Assembly: GCF_001267885.1 (NCBI RefSeq)
Contig: NZ_CP012382.1
Location: forward strand, 7,427,001-7,491,000
DNA length: 64,000 bases
Direction: 5' to 3'
DNA from: Streptomyces ambofaciens ATCC 23877
GTDB taxonomy: Bacteria > Actinomycetota > Actinomycetes > Streptomycetales > Streptomycetaceae
The position numbers and the translations under genes were made by a program. The notes beneath the pieces are model-generated. The model saw nothing but the letters and a program-made list of their open reading frames with translations, was not told where the DNA came from and ran no database searches. Position 1 is the first letter of the stretch, and each line of letters begins with the position of its first letter. Below, one piece after another: positions 22,857-33,256 of this stretch.

Positions 22857-24080
22857 ATGACCAGTACGCAGGAACCGCCCGAGCTGACCGGGCCGACCCT
22901 TGCGGTGCGCGAGGCACCGTCGGTCGAGGAACGCGTCACGCGCATACGGCGGCGTCTGGAGCGGCTGATCGGCATCGCGGCCACCGAGGGCAACTCGCTC
23001 ACCGCGCTGCGCAACGGGGACGAGATCTTCACCGCCATGCTGGCCGGGATCCACCGTGCCGAGCACACGGTGGACATGATGACGTTCGTGTACTGGAAGG
23101 GCGACATAGCCCGCCGGTTCGCGGAGGCCCTGGCGGAGCGGGCCCGGGCCGGGGTGCGGGTGCGGCTGCTGCTGGACGGGTTCGGCAGCCGGCTCATCGA
23201 GGCGGAGCAGCTGCGCACCATGGAGCGGGCCGGCGTGCAGGTGGCCTGGTTCCGCAAGCCGCTGTACCTCTCACCGCTCAAGCAGAACCACCGCTGTCAC
23301 CGCAAGGTCCTCGTCGTCGACGAGGAGACCGCCTTCACCGGTGGGGTGGGGATCGCGGAGGAGTGGTGCGGCGACGCCCGCAACCCGCGGGAGTGGCGCG
23401 ACACCCACGTCGAGGTCCGCGGTCCCGCGGTGGACGGCATCGCCGCGGCCTTCGCGCAGAACTGGGCCGAGTGCCACGACGAGCTCTTCGACGAGCGGGA
23501 CCGGTTCGTCGAGCACCGCCCGCAGGGCGGTTCCATCGTGCAGGTGGTGCGCGGCTCGGCCAGTTTCGGCTGGCAGGACATGCAGACGCTGATCCGCGTG
23601 ATGCTGGAGTCGGCGGAGGAGCGCGTCCGTCTGGCCACCGCCTACTTCTCGCCGGACGCGTACTTCGTCGAGCTGCTGTGCGCCACCGCGCGGCGCGGGG
23701 TCGAGGTGGAGATCCTCCTGCCGGGGCCGCATACGGACAAGCGGGTCTGCCAGCTGGCCGGGCAGCACTACTACGAGGACCTCACCGCGTGCGGGGTGAA
23801 GATCTACCAGTACCAGCCGACGATGATGCACGCCAAGGTCGTCACCGTCGACCACGTCGCCGCCCTGATCGGCTCCACGAACTTCAACCGCCGCTCGCTC
23901 GACCACGACGAGGAGGTCATGCTCGCCGTGCTGGACCGGGAGTTCACCGCGACCCTGGACCGGCACTTCGACGCGGACCTGGAGGTCAGCGAACTGATCC
24001 GGGCGGGCAGGTGGAAGAGACGCTCCGTCGTCCAGCGGGCGCGGGAGCTCGCCGTCCAGCCCATCCGCCGGTTCCTCTGA
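22857..24080 (+). CDS. Phospholipase D-family cardiolipin synthase
   Basis: 407 residues. Two HKD motifs are present: HRKVLVVDEETAFTGG (His148, Lys150, Asp155) and HAKVVTVDHVAALIGSTN (His325, Lys327, Asp332), each with the trailing GG or GSTN. Together they form one active site that transfers phosphatidyl groups. FRKPLYLSPLKQNHRCHRKV is typical of ClsB/ClsC-like soluble cardiolipin synthases. No N-terminal membrane helix is present, so it would be a peripheral enzyme. GGGGAGCC precedes the ATG. Confidence 0.9.
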   Translation: MTSTQEPPELTGPTLAVREAPSVEERVTRIRRRLERLIGIAATEGNSLTALRNGDEIFTAMLAGIHRAEHTVDMMTFVYWKGDIARRFAEALAERARAGVRVRLLLDGFGSRLIEAEQLRTMERAGVQVAWFRKPLYLSPLKQNHRCHRKVLVVDEETAFTGGVGIAEEWCGDARNPREWRDTHVEVRGPAVDGIAAAFAQNWAECHDELFDERDRFVEHRPQGGSIVQVVRGSASFGWQDMQTLIRVMLESAEERVRLATAYFSPDAYFVELLCATARRGVEVEILLPGPHTDKRVCQLAGQHYYEDLTACGVKIYQYQPTMMHAKVVTVDHVAALIGSTNFNRRSLDHDEEVMLAVLDREFTATLDRHFDADLEVSELIRAGRWKRRSVVQRARELAVQPIRRFL

Positions 24081-24099
24081 CCCGAGCCCCGTCCCGCGG

Positions 24100-24132
24100 C
24101 GCTCCCGCTCCTGGCGAACCGCGGGGCGGGAG
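24100..24132 (+). terminator. Hairpin after cardiolipin synthase gene
   Basis: GCTCCCGC and GCGGGAGC form an 8-bp stem with a long loop, 20 bases after the stop. Confidence 0.5.
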
Positions 24133-24261
24133 CAGGGGGTGCGACCGACGCCCCCACGCGCGGCCGCCGTCCGAGGCGCCCGGGTCTCCCTCGTGTCCCG
24201 GGCCGCGCCCCGACCGCACGCCCCGACGACCGCGACCCCGGAAAGGGCACCGTCCTCCGTC

Positions 24262-24774
24262 ATGTCCCCCACCTGGACCACCCGCGCCGAGACCGGCGCC
24301 GACGTCCCCGCCGTCCGTGACATCGTCCGTGCCGCGTTCCCCACAGCGGAGGAGGCCGCCCTCGTCGACGCGCTGCGCGCCGACCCCGAGGCGTGGATCG
24401 AGGGCCTGTCCCTCGTCGCGGTGGACGACGACGACCGCCCGGTGGGCCACGCCCTGCTGACCCGCTGCCACATCGGGGAGAGCCCGGCGCTCTGCCTCGC
24501 ACCCGTCGCCGTCCGGCCCGAGCGGCAGCGGAGCGGTGCCGGTTCGGCGGCCGTCCGGGCCGCACTGGACGCCGCCGGGCGCCGGGGGGAGCGCCATGTC
24601 GTCGTCCTGGGGCATCCCGAGTACTACCCCAGGTTCGGCTTCGGCCGGGCCTCCGCGCACGGTATCCGCGTGACCTTCGACGTCCCGGACGAGGCCCTCA
24701 TGGCCCTCACACTGGACGCCGCCCACCCGCTGCCCGCCGGCACCGTCCGCTACGCGGCACCGTTCGGCATCTGA
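24262..24774 (+). CDS. GNAT N-acetyltransferase (YhbS-like)
   Basis: 170 residues from the ATG at 24262 (GAAAGG upstream); a longer frame from 24139 lacks domain support. The fold runs TRAETGADVPAVRDIVRAAF, LVAVDDDDRPVGHALLTRC, then LAPVAVRPERQRSGAGSAAV, where RPERQRSGAGSA is the acetyl-CoA pyrophosphate loop (Q/R-x-x-G-x-G/A). HVVVLGHPEYYPRFGFGRAS is typical of the YhbS/COG3153 branch. The acceptor is unknown. Confidence 0.88.
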   Translation: MSPTWTTRAETGADVPAVRDIVRAAFPTAEEAALVDALRADPEAWIEGLSLVAVDDDDRPVGHALLTRCHIGESPALCLAPVAVRPERQRSGAGSAAVRAALDAAGRRGERHVVVLGHPEYYPRFGFGRASAHGIRVTFDVPDEALMALTLDAAHPLPAGTVRYAAPFGI

Positions 24775-24849
24775 CCTGCGGACGCCGCACCTCCGTCGGC
24801 GTCCCACCGGCGATCGCGCTCGCGCGCGGCCGAGACGCCGGGCGCGCGC

Positions 24850-24885
24850 GAGGGGCCGCCCACCGTGCGTGGTGGGCGGCCCCTC
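24850..24885. terminator. Bidirectional terminator between GNAT and MFS genes
   Basis: GAGGGGCCGCCCACC, 6-base loop, GGTGGGCGGCCCCTC form a perfect 15-bp stem between two convergent genes. Confidence 0.92.
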
Positions 24886-24915
24886 TCAGGTGGTGCCGTG
24901 TCGCGGCCGGACGGG

Positions 24916-26574
24916 TCAGCCGACCGGGGACGCCGGTCCGCTGTCCGCCTTCGACGCGGTGTCACCCGAGCGCTGCGCGGGGACGGTGACCGGCGCGCCC
25001 GCGGCGGCCTCCTCGGCCAGGCGCTCCATACCGCTGGTGGTCTTCAGCGGCTTCTCCTTGATGAAGACCACGGCGACCAGCGCGAGCAGCGCGAAGGGAG
25101 TGGCGACGAGGAACAGGTCGGCGGTGGCGACTCCGTAGGCGTGCTGCACGATCTCCCGCATGGGGGCGGGGAGCGTGCTCATGTCCGGGACGCTGTGCGC
25201 GCCGCCGCCCGAGCCGCCCTCGGCCCCTCCGGCGGCGCCCGCCTTCTCCAGCCCCTTGGTCATCTCGCTCGCGACCCGGTTGGCCAGGATGGCACCGAGG
25301 ACGCTGGTGCCGATCGTGCCGCCCATGCTGCGGAAGAAGGACAGCACGGAGGTCGCGGCACCCAGCTCGGCCGCGGGCACGTCGTTCTGCGCGGCCAGCA
25401 CCAGGTTCTGCATCAGCATGCCCACGCCGACGCCGAGGACGGCCATGTAGAGGCTGAGCAGCCCGAAGTGGGTGTCGGCGTCGATCAGGGAGAGCAGCGC
25501 GAGGCCGACCGTCATGACGACCGCGCCCGCGACCAGGTAGCTCTTCCACTTGCCGGTCCGGCTGATCAGCTGCCCGGCGACGGTCGACGACACCAGCAGA
25601 CCCAGGATCATCGGCAGGCTCATCAGGCCCGCGACGGTCGGCGACTTGCCCAGGGAGACCTGGAAGTACTGCGAGAGGAAGACGGTTCCGCCGAACATGG
25701 CGACGCCGACCAGGAGGCTGGCGACGGTGGTCAGGGTGACCGTGCGGTTCTTGAAGATGTCGAGCGGGATGACCGGCTCGTCGGTGCGGGCCTCGACGAG
25801 GACCGCCAGGCCCAGCAGCAGCACACCGCCGATGACGAGGGCGGCGGTCTGCCAGGACGCCCAGTCGAACTGGTTGCCGGCCAGCGAGACCCAGATGAGC
25901 AGCGCGCAGACACCGGCGACGATCAGGAAGGCCCCGAGCCAGTCGATCTTCACCTGGCGCTTGACGGTGGGCAGCTTCAGCGTGCGCTGCAACAGGAGGA
26001 TGGCCAGCAGCGCGAACGGCACGCCGATGAAGAAGCACCAGCGCCAGCCCAGCCAGTCGGTGTCCACCAGCACACCGCCGATCAGCGGTCCGGCCACCGT
26101 ACCGACGGCGAAGACGGCACCGAAGATGCCGGAGTACTTGCCCAGCTCCCGGGGCGGGATGATGGCGGCCATCACGACCTGCGCGAGCGCGGTCAGACCA
26201 CCCGCGCCGATGCCCTGCACCACCCGGCTGAAGATCAGCAGCGTCGTGTCGTGCGAGAAGCCCGCCAGCAGCGAGCCGATCACGAACATGAGCAGCGAGG
26301 CCTGGAGCAGCAGCTTCTTGTTGAAGAGGTCGGACAGCTTGCCCCACAGGGGGACGGTCGCGGTCATCGCCAGGAGTTCGGCGGTGACGACCCAGGTGTA
26401 GGAGGACTGGCTGGCACCCAGGTCGGCGATGATGGTCGGCAGCGCGTTGGACACGACGGTGCCCGCCAGGATGGCGACGAACATGCCGGCCATCAGACCG
26501 GACATGGCCTGAAGTATCTGCCGCTGGTTCATGGAGGTGGGAGGCGCGTCGGCGGGCGCCTGAGCTGCGGTCAC
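24916..26574 (-). CDS. DHA2-type (EmrB/QacA) drug-efflux MFS transporter
   Basis: 552 residues, GTG after AAAGAGAAGTC. About 14 membrane helices are visible. Motif A is LWGKLSDLFNKKLLL. Motif C-like GAVFAVGTVAGPLIGGVLVD is the drug-antiporter signature, preceded by VVSNALPTIIADLGASQSSY. The extra pair of helices (QTAALVIGGVLLLGLAVLVE) sets it in the 14-helix DHA2 group. A Gly-rich periplasmic loop (AGAAGGAEGGSGGGA) lies before the last helix. It exports drugs or metabolites using proton motive force. A TetR gene is immediately upstream in the same direction. Confidence 0.92.
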   Translation of the reverse strand: MTAAQAPADAPPTSMNQRQILQAMSGLMAGMFVAILAGTVVSNALPTIIADLGASQSSYTWVVTAELLAMTATVPLWGKLSDLFNKKLLLQASLLMFVIGSLLAGFSHDTTLLIFSRVVQGIGAGGLTALAQVVMAAIIPPRELGKYSGIFGAVFAVGTVAGPLIGGVLVDTDWLGWRWCFFIGVPFALLAILLLQRTLKLPTVKRQVKIDWLGAFLIVAGVCALLIWVSLAGNQFDWASWQTAALVIGGVLLLGLAVLVEARTDEPVIPLDIFKNRTVTLTTVASLLVGVAMFGGTVFLSQYFQVSLGKSPTVAGLMSLPMILGLLVSSTVAGQLISRTGKWKSYLVAGAVVMTVGLALLSLIDADTHFGLLSLYMAVLGVGVGMLMQNLVLAAQNDVPAAELGAATSVLSFFRSMGGTIGTSVLGAILANRVASEMTKGLEKAGAAGGAEGGSGGGAHSVPDMSTLPAPMREIVQHAYGVATADLFLVATPFALLALVAVVFIKEKPLKTTSGMERLAEEAAAGAPVTVPAQRSGDTASKADSGPASPVG

Positions 26575-26699
26575 GACTTCTCTTTCGACAGTGGTGTGGG
26601 TGATCCGCGCGGGCCGGGCAGGGCCTCGGCGTCCGGGCGGGCGGATCGGACGGTGGGTGGCGCCGCCCGGCCGGGAGGCCGGGCGGCGCGGTGCGCTGG

Positions 26700-27374
26700 T
26701 CAGGCGGGCGGCGCCGGCAGCCCGGCGGCGAGGAGGGTGAACACCTCCTGGAACACGTCGCTGAAGGCACGTACCTCCGGGCGGGCGCACCAGTGATCGA
26801 TGCTGACCCGGACGGCGGTGACCGCCACCGCGGCCAGCAGCCGGGGGTAGAGGTCGAGCGCCTGGCGCCGCTCTTCGTCCGACGCGGCCGGTGGCGCGGG
26901 TGCGTCGCCGGGGGCGCCGGTGACCGGGCGCATCCGTTCGGCGATGGCCTCGGCCAGTTCGGTCTCGTCCGCCATGTGCGCGCCGAGACTGCGTACGAAG
27001 AGGTGCGGCGCGGCGCGCAGCACCTTCCCGTGCAGGCGCCACAGCTCGTGCTGCTGCTCGGCCTCGGCCAGCTCCGCCGCCAAGGCGTCGCGCAGGGCTT
27101 CGAGCGGGGTGAGCCCGGCCGGTGCGGCGAGCAGCGCGCGGCGCACGTGCGCGCTGGTGTCGGCGCCGGTCAGGACGAAGACGTCGTCGCGGGTGTCGAA
27201 GTAGTTGAAGAAGGTCCGCACCGACACTCCGGCCGCGGCGCTGATCGCCTCCACGGTGACCTTCTCCGCGCCGTGCTCGGCGGCCAGACGCACCGCGGCC
27301 TCGGTGAGGGCGACACGTGTGGCCCGCTTCTTCCGCTCTCGCAGACCGCCCCCCGCGGTACCTTTCTCCGACAT
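26700..27374 (-). CDS. TetR-family repressor of the adjacent efflux pump
   Basis: 224 residues. KKRATRVALTEAAVRLAAEH and VEAISAAAGVSVRTFFNYFD form the TetR HTH. The C-terminal domain is all-helical. Starts at 27374 and 27383 (inside the palindrome) are both possible, with no Shine-Dalgarno, so the message may be leaderless. The double palindrome over the start and the transporter 125 bp downstream indicate autorepression and joint control of the pump. Confidence 0.9.
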   Translation of the reverse strand: MSEKGTAGGGLRERKKRATRVALTEAAVRLAAEHGAEKVTVEAISAAAGVSVRTFFNYFDTRDDVFVLTGADTSAHVRRALLAAPAGLTPLEALRDALAAELAEAEQQHELWRLHGKVLRAAPHLFVRSLGAHMADETELAEAIAERMRPVTGAPGDAPAPPAASDEERRQALDLYPRLLAAVAVTAVRVSIDHWCARPEVRAFSDVFQEVFTLLAAGLPAPPA

Positions 27375-27377
27375 AAG

Positions 27378-27409
27378 TTGCATGGTATGCAAAGATGCAC
27401 GCCATGCAA
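27378..27409. promoter_or_regulatory. Double TetR operator
   Basis: TTGCAT GGT ATGCAA (27378-27392) is a perfect 6-3-6 palindrome. Two bases later ATGCAC GCC ATGCAA (27395-27409) repeats it with one mismatch. Both lie directly upstream of the repressor start. Confidence 0.8.
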
Positions 27410-27629
27410 AATTGGCCCGGTCCGGCACCCTCCCGGGAACGCGGCGCCCGGCGTCGCGAGGGTTCGAGGCGACTGCCCGGCCGAACGCCGGGAGAGCGGG
27501 CGTCGGCGACGTTGAACTCGCCGGGGCGGCCCACGGTCCGTTCTGTGGTCGCGGCGGCCTGGCCCGTACGGCCGTGACAGGGGCCGGGCCGCCGGACCCT
27601 CTCGATGCCGTTCCGCCACCGCAAGTCCG

Positions 27630-27654
27630 GCGTGCAGCGGGGAAGTTGGGGTAC
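27630..27654 (+). promoter_or_regulatory. Candidate SigB-like promoter far upstream of phosphoketolase
   Basis: GCGT, 15 bases, GGGTAC fits the GNNT-N14-16-GGGTA(C/T) pattern exactly, but the start codon is about 375 bp away. It could equally be chance. Confidence 0.3.
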
Positions 27655-27941
27655 TCGGTGCGTCGACACGGTCGGCATCGGGGTCGGCGCCGGTGACGGC
27701 CGTGCCACTCTTGGGCACACCGGAGCCGGAGCCGGGAGAGGCACGGCCCGGCGAGACGGCTTCCCGGGGAACCGGCCCCGCCCGACGCGCGGCCCGCCCC
27801 GTCGGCCCGGGCCCGGCCTCCCGGGGTCAGACCGAGGTGCTCGGTACGCCACCGGTCGCGACGGACCGAAGTCGCCGGCACCCCGCCGGCACCGGTCGCC
27901 TCCGCGAGAAGGCGACGTGACCCGAACGGCCCTGTCGGGTA

Positions 27942-27960
27942 CCCGAGCGCTTCGCTCGGG
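27942..27960 (+). promoter_or_regulatory. Hairpin in the phosphoketolase leader
   Basis: CCCGAGCG, CTT, CGCTCGGG, a perfect 8-bp stem 70 bp before the ATG. It could be an attenuator or mRNA-stabilising stem. Confidence 0.5.
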
Positions 27961-28030
27961 GTTGGGATGGGCACGGGGCACCCCGGTCCATGCCGGCCCG
28001 ACCGCTGTCCCGAAAAGGAAAGGACCCCGG

Positions 28031-30421
28031 ATGTCCGTCGACACCCAGCAGGCGCCCGCCGAGCTCACGGACGAGGAGCTCGCCGGTCTGGACGCCCACT
28101 GGCGCGCCGCGAACTACCTCTCCGTCGGCCAGATCTACCTGATGGCCAACCCCTTGCTGACCGAGCCCCTGCGCCCCGAGCACGTCAAGCCCCGCCTGCT
28201 GGGCCACTGGGGCACCTCACCCGGCCTCAACCTGGTCCACACCCATCTCAACCGGGTGATCAAGGCCCGCGAACTCGACGCCCTGTGCGTCTGGGGTCCG
28301 GGCCACGGTGGCCCCGCGGTCCTGGCCAACGCGTGGCTGGAGGGGTCGTACACCGAGACCTACCCGGACGTCACCCGGGACGCGGCCGGCATGGCCCGGC
28401 TGTTCAAGCAGTTCTCCTTCCCCGGCGGCGTCCCGAGCCATGTCGCGCCCGAGACGCCGGGCTCGATCCACGAGGGCGGTGAGCTCGGGTACGCGCTCTC
28501 GCACGCCTACGGTGCCGCCTTCGACCACCCCGGCCTGGTGGTCGCCTGCGTGATCGGTGACGGCGAGGCGGAGACGGGCCCCCTGGCCACGTCCTGGCAC
28601 TCCAACAAGTTCCTCGACCCGGTCGAGGACGGCGCCGTCCTGCCGATCCTGCACCTCAACGGATACAAGATCGCCAACCCGACGGTGCTCGCCCGCCTCC
28701 CCGAGTCCGAACTCGACGAACTGCTGCGCGGTTACGGCCACGACCCCCTGTACGTCACCGGTGACGAGCCGGCCGCCGTCCACCGCGCCATGGCCCGCGC
28801 CATGGACACCGCCCTGGACCGCATCGCCGCCCTCCAGCGGGCGGCCCGCGAGCAGGGCGCCGGCGAACGCCCCCGCTGGCCGATGATCGTGCTGCGCACG
28901 CCCAAGGGCTGGACCGGCCCCGCCGAAGTCGACGGCCTGCCGGTGGAGAACACCTGGCGCGCCCACCAGGTCCCCCTGTCCGCCGTGCGGACCGACCCGG
29001 ACCACCTGAGGCAGCTGGAGCAGTGGCTGCGCTCCTACCGGCCCGAGGAACTGTTCGACGACGCCGGAGGCCCCCGGCCCTCCGTCCTGGCCTGCGTACC
29101 CGCGGGCGCCCGCCGGCTGGGCGCCACCCCCTTCGCCAACGGCGGGCTGCTCCTGCGTGAACTGCCACTGCCACCCCTGGAGAAGTACGCCGTCCCGGTC
29201 GAACGGCCCGGCGCGAGCGCGCACGAACCCACCCGCGTCCTCGGCGACCTGCTGAGGGACGTCATGGACGCCACCGCCGACCGCCGGGACTTCCGCCTCG
29301 TCGGCCCCGACGAGACCGCCTCCAACCGCCTCCAGGCCGTCTACGCCGCCAGCGGCAAGGCCTGGCAGGAGCGGACGCTTCCCGTCGACGAGGACCTCGA
29401 CCGGCACGGACGGGTGATGGAGATCCTCTCCGAGCACACCTGCCAGGGCTGGCTGGAGGGCTACCTCCTCACCGGCCGGCACGGACTGTTCTCCTGCTAC
29501 GAGGCCTTCGTCCACATCGTCGACTCGATGGTCAACCAGCACATCAAATGGCTCAGGGTGACCCGGCGCCTGCCCTGGCGCGCCCCCATCGCGTCCCTCA
29601 ACTACCTGCTCACCTCCCACGTCTGGCGCCAGGACCACAACGGCTTCTCCCACCAGGACCCCGGCTTCGTCGACCACATCCTCAACAAGAGTCCCGAAGC
29701 CGTCCGGGTCTATCTGCCGCCGGACGCCAACACCCTGCTCTCCGTCGCCGACCACGCCCTGCGCAGCCGCGACTACGTCAACGTGATCGTCGCGGGCAAG
29801 CAGCCCTGCTTCGACTGGCTGTCCATGGAGGAGGCCCGGGTGCACTGCGCGCGCGGCGCCGGCATCTGGGAATGGGCCGGCACCGAGGACGGCAGCCGCG
29901 AACCCGACGTCGTACTCGCCTGCGCCGGCGACGTGCCGACCCAGGAGGTACTGGCCGCGGCCCAGCTCATCCGCCGCCACCTGCCGGACCTCGCCGTGCG
30001 CGTGGTGAACGTCGTCGACATCGCCCGGCTGCTGCCCAGCGGGGAACACCCGCACGGCATGAGCGACTTCGAGTACGACGGCCTGTTCACCGCCGACAAG
30101 CCGGTCGTCTTCGCCTACCACGGGTATCCCTGGCTGATCCACCGGCTCGCGTACCGGCGCACCGGTCACGCCCATCTGCACGTGCGCGGTTACAAGGAGA
30201 TCGGGACCACCACCACGCCCTTCGACATGGTGCTCGGCAACGACATGGACCGCTACCGCCTCGTCATGGACGTCATCGACCGCGTGCCCGGCCTCGCCGT
30301 GCGCGCGGCGGCGGTACGGCAGCGGATGGAGGACACCCGGCTGCGCCACCACGACTGGATCCGCGAACACGGCGTCGACCTGCCCGAGGTCGCCGACTGG
30401 TCCTGGGACGGCTCTCCGTGA
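28031..30421 (+). CDS. xfp: Phosphoketolase (xylulose-5-P/fructose-6-P)
   Basis: 796 residues, the full family length. ATG after AAAGGACCCCGG. The thiamine diphosphate motif is [62 protein letters not shown] and [23 protein letters not shown] segments (here [20 protein letters not shown]) are all conserved. The enzyme splits xylulose 5-phosphate or fructose 6-phosphate with inorganic phosphate to acetyl phosphate and a shorter sugar phosphate, bypassing glycolysis. No acetate kinase lies next to it. The GH65 gene overlaps its stop, so they are co-translated. Confidence 0.95.
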   Translation: MSVDTQQAPAELTDEELAGLDAHWRAANYLSVGQIYLMANPLLTEPLRPEHVKPRLLGHWGTSPGLNLVHTHLNRVIKARELDALCVWGPGHGGPAVLANAWLEGSYTETYPDVTRDAAGMARLFKQFSFPGGVPSHVAPETPGSIHEGGELGYALSHAYGAAFDHPGLVVACVIGDGEAETGPLATSWHSNKFLDPVEDGAVLPILHLNGYKIANPTVLARLPESELDELLRGYGHDPLYVTGDEPAAVHRAMARAMDTALDRIAALQRAAREQGAGERPRWPMIVLRTPKGWTGPAEVDGLPVENTWRAHQVPLSAVRTDPDHLRQLEQWLRSYRPEELFDDAGGPRPSVLACVPAGARRLGATPFANGGLLLRELPLPPLEKYAVPVERPGASAHEPTRVLGDLLRDVMDATADRRDFRLVGPDETASNRLQAVYAASGKAWQERTLPVDEDLDRHGRVMEILSEHTCQGWLEGYLLTGRHGLFSCYEAFVHIVDSMVNQHIKWLRVTRRLPWRAPIASLNYLLTSHVWRQDHNGFSHQDPGFVDHILNKSPEAVRVYLPPDANTLLSVADHALRSRDYVNVIVAGKQPCFDWLSMEEARVHCARGAGIWEWAGTEDGSREPDVVLACAGDVPTQEVLAAAQLIRRHLPDLAVRVVNVVDIARLLPSGEHPHGMSDFEYDGLFTADKPVVFAYHGYPWLIHRLAYRRTGHAHLHVRGYKEIGTTTTPFDMVLGNDMDRYRLVMDVIDRVPGLAVRAAAVRQRMEDTRLRHHDWIREHGVDLPEVADWSWDGSP

Positions 30422-32793
30422 CCGCCACCCCGTCGACGTGGGACTACGACCACTACGACCCGGCTCAGGAGCGGCTGCGCGAGTCGCTGTGCACGCTCGG
30501 CAACGGCTACTTCGCCACCCGCGGCGCGCTGCCCGAGTGCACCGCGGACGACGTGCACTACCCGGGCACCTACGTGGCCGGCGGCTACAACCGGCTGACC
30601 TCCTCCGTCGCGGGACGCGAGGTGGAGAACGAGGACATGGTCAACCTCCCCAACTGGCTGCCGCTGCGCTTCAAGGTGGCCGGCGGGGACTGGCTCACGC
30701 CGGACACCGCCGAGGTGCTCGACCACCGCCAGACCGTCCACCTGGACTCGGGGGTGCTGGAGCGCCGTACGCACCTCGGCATCGGACAGGGACGCGTGCT
30801 GTCCGTGCGCCAGCTGCGCATGGTGCACATGGCCGACCCGCACCTCGCCGCCCTGCGCACGGAGTTCACGGTGGACGCCGGAGCGGCGGAGATCGAGGTG
30901 GAGGCGGCGCTCGACGGCGGCGTCACCAACTCGGGGGTGCCGCGCTACCGGGACCTGGAGGGCCGCCACCTGACCCACGTGCACACCGGTGCGGGCGACG
31001 ACGACACGGTGTGGCTGCGCTGCCGCACCCGTACGTCGGACATCCGGGTCGGCATGGCGGCCCGCACGACGGCCGACGCGCCCGTCACCCCGGCCCGTGA
31101 GCACCTGCGGGTGACCCAGCGCACCACCCTGCGGCCGGAACCGGGCCGTACCGTGACCGTCGACAAGATCGTGGCCCTGCACACCTCACGCGACCCGGCG
31201 ATCAGCGACCCGTTGCAGGCCGCCCTCGACCGGGTGGCCGACGCCCCCGGCTTCGACGCCCTGCTGGTGTCGCACCGCACGGCCTGGGGCCAGCTGTGGC
31301 GGCGCGCCGAACTCGACGTACCCGGCGAGGCCGGCAGCATCCTGCGCCTGCACCTCTTCCACGTGCTCCAGACCCTCTCGCCGCACACCGCCGACCTCGA
31401 CGTCGGTGTACCGGCGCGGGGGCTGCACGGGGAGGCCTACCGCGGGCACGTCTTCTGGGACGAGCTGTTCGTCCTGCCCTACCTCAACCTGCACTTTCCC
31501 GAGGTGTCCCGGTCCCTGCTCCACTACCGTCACCGGCGTCTGGAACGGGCCCGCGCCGCCGCCCGCGCGATCGGCAGGCGCGGCGCGCTGTACCCCTGGC
31601 AGAGCGGCAGCGACGGACGCGAGGAGACCCAGAAGCTGCACCTCAATCCGCGCTCCGGCCGCTGGCTGCCCGACCACTCCCACCTCCAGCACCACGTGGG
31701 GTCGGCCATCGCCTACAACGTGTGGCAGTACTGCGAGGCCAGCGGCGACGCCGAGTTCCTGCACACCAAGGGCGCCGAGATGCTGCTGCAGATCGCGCGC
31801 TTCTGGGCGGACTCCGCCACCTGGGACGAGCACCTCGGACGGCACCGCATCCGGGGCGTCGTCGGCCCCGACGAGTACCACGAGGCCTACCCCGGCGCCG
31901 CCGAACCGGGCCTCGACGACAACGCGTACACCAACGTCACGGCCGCCTGGGTGCTGACCCGGACCCTGGAGGTCCTCGACGCCCTGCCCGCACCGCGCCG
32001 TCGCGAACTCGTCGAGCGCACCGTCCTGGACGACGGCGAACTCGAACAGTGGGAGCACGTCTCCCGCACCCTCCACGTCCCCTTCCACGAAGGCGTCGTG
32101 AGCCAGTTCGAGGGGTACGGCGAGCTCGCCGAACTCGACTGGAAGGGCTACCGCGAGCGGTACGGCGACATCCGGCGCCTCGACCGGGTGCTGGAGGCCG
32201 AGGGCGACAGCGTCAACAACTACCAGGCGTCGAAGCAGGCCGACGTCCTGATGCTCGGCCACCTGTTCGCCCCGGCCGAGCTCCGCTCCCTCTTCGAGAG
32301 GCTGGGGTACCGCCTGGACGAGGCGACGTGGCAGCGCACCGTCGACCACTACCTGGCCCGCACCAGCCACGGCTCCACCCTCAGCGGGCTCGTCCACGGC
32401 TGGATCCTGGCCCGGGCCCGCCGCGCCGAGGCCTGGGCCTACGTCCAGGAGGCGCTCAAGGGCGACGTCGCCGACCTCCAGGGCGGCACCACCGGCGAGG
32501 GCATCCACCTCGGCGCCATGGCGGGCACCCTCGACCTCGTGCAGCGGGGGCTGACCGGGCTGGAGACCCGCTCCGGCGCCCTGTGGCTGAATCCGGTGCC
32601 CCTGCCGGAACTGTCGTCGTACGGGTTCTCCATCCGCTACCAGGGCCACTGGGGCGTGCGGCTGCGGCTGGAGCACGGCCGGCTGGAGATCGCCGTGCCG
32701 TCCTCCGGCCGCCTGCCGATCGACGTCCGGCTGCCCGACCGCGCGGTGCGCCTCCAGCCGGGGGACACCTGCCGACTGGCGCTCCCGGACTGA
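30418..32793 (+). CDS. GH65 family disaccharide phosphorylase
   Basis: 791 residues, typical of trehalose/maltose/kojibiose phosphorylases. GTG overlaps the xfp stop (GTGA). The order of conserved parts is [18 protein letters not shown] (N-terminal), [20 protein letters not shown], the catalytic acid Glu486 in [11 protein letters not shown], and the phosphate-binding [14 protein letters not shown]. The last motif distinguishes phosphorylases from GH65 hydrolases. It should cleave an alpha-glucosyl disaccharide with phosphate to beta-glucose 1-phosphate, but no beta-phosphoglucomutase is adjacent. The acceptor specificity is not predictable. No signal peptide, so it acts on imported sugar or internal trehalose. 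Confidence 0.92.
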   Translation: MTATPSTWDYDHYDPAQERLRESLCTLGNGYFATRGALPECTADDVHYPGTYVAGGYNRLTSSVAGREVENEDMVNLPNWLPLRFKVAGGDWLTPDTAEVLDHRQTVHLDSGVLERRTHLGIGQGRVLSVRQLRMVHMADPHLAALRTEFTVDAGAAEIEVEAALDGGVTNSGVPRYRDLEGRHLTHVHTGAGDDDTVWLRCRTRTSDIRVGMAARTTADAPVTPAREHLRVTQRTTLRPEPGRTVTVDKIVALHTSRDPAISDPLQAALDRVADAPGFDALLVSHRTAWGQLWRRAELDVPGEAGSILRLHLFHVLQTLSPHTADLDVGVPARGLHGEAYRGHVFWDELFVLPYLNLHFPEVSRSLLHYRHRRLERARAAARAIGRRGALYPWQSGSDGREETQKLHLNPRSGRWLPDHSHLQHHVGSAIAYNVWQYCEASGDAEFLHTKGAEMLLQIARFWADSATWDEHLGRHRIRGVVGPDEYHEAYPGAAEPGLDDNAYTNVTAAWVLTRTLEVLDALPAPRRRELVERTVLDDGELEQWEHVSRTLHVPFHEGVVSQFEGYGELAELDWKGYRERYGDIRRLDRVLEAEGDSVNNYQASKQADVLMLGHLFAPAELRSLFERLGYRLDEATWQRTVDHYLARTSHGSTLSGLVHGWILARARRAEAWAYVQEALKGDVADLQGGTTGEGIHLGAMAGTLDLVQRGLTGLETRSGALWLNPVPLPELSSYGFSIRYQGHWGVRLRLEHGRLEIAVPSSGRLPIDVRLPDRAVRLQPGDTCRLALPD

Positions 32794-32803
32794 CCGCCGG
32801 TTT

Positions 32804-33256
32804 TCAGTCCCACAGGGGGTGGGTCACCGTGCGGGGAGATCCGTCCGGCCTGCCGTCGGTGTAGGTCAGGGTGATGCGGGTGTAGTGCCGCTCGCCCGGG
32901 TCCTTCTCCCAGGCCTGCGGCCGGTCGAGCCGGACGGTCACCGGGTAGGAGTGGAACGTGCCCTCGGCGCAGTAGGGAACGCAGTCGTTGACGGCGTTGG
33001 TGCCCCGGCCCACCGCGGCCTCCGCGTCCCACCGGGACCACTGCATCGAGACCAGGCGACTGTTGCCGTCACCGCAGGCCAGCACGAACACTGCGGGCCG
33101 TACGTCGGGCCGCGAGGAGCAGTCGACCAGCACCGGGTCCCGCGACTGCTGCGCTGTGCGTTCCGCCGGCGGTGCGGCGGAGGCCGTGCCCAGGGGCACG
33201 GCGAGCGCGGCGGCGGCACAGAGCGTGACCGCGGCCCTCATCGGGATACTGCCCAT
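32804..33256 (-). CDS. Secreted four-cysteine protein of unknown function
   Basis: 150 residues, ATG after GGGAGCAGAC. A signal peptide occupies about residues 1-28 (MRAAVTLCAAAALAVPLGTA, cleavage near ASA-A). The mature part has four Cys (VDCSS, LACGDG, NDCVPYCAEG), enough for two disulfides, and beta-rich segments (HSYPVTVRLDRPQ, RITLTYTDGRP). I do not recognise a named family. It converges with the GH65 gene (10-bp gap). Confidence 0.82.
   Translation of the reverse strand: MGSIPMRAAVTLCAAAALAVPLGTASAAPPAERTAQQSRDPVLVDCSSRPDVRPAVFVLACGDGNSRLVSMQWSRWDAEAAVGRGTNAVNDCVPYCAEGTFHSYPVTVRLDRPQAWEKDPGERHYTRITLTYTDGRPDGSPRTVTHPLWD

Larger units (their letters stand above)
27410..28030. other. Intergenic region of about 620 bp before the phosphoketolase gene
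   Basis: No domain-bearing frame was recognised. It holds a SigB-like promoter at 27630-27654 and an 8-bp hairpin with a 3-base loop at 27942-27960. The length implies a long leader or additional regulatory sites. Confidence 0.55.

Noticed and set aside
24139..24261. N-terminal extension of the GNAT protein
   Set aside because: The GNAT fold begins just after ATG 24262, which has a ribosome site; the extension is Arg/Pro/Ala-rich without structure.
30253..32676. Long minus-strand frames opposite the GH65 gene
   Set aside because: No domain or start signal; the plus-strand gene has full GH65 motifs.
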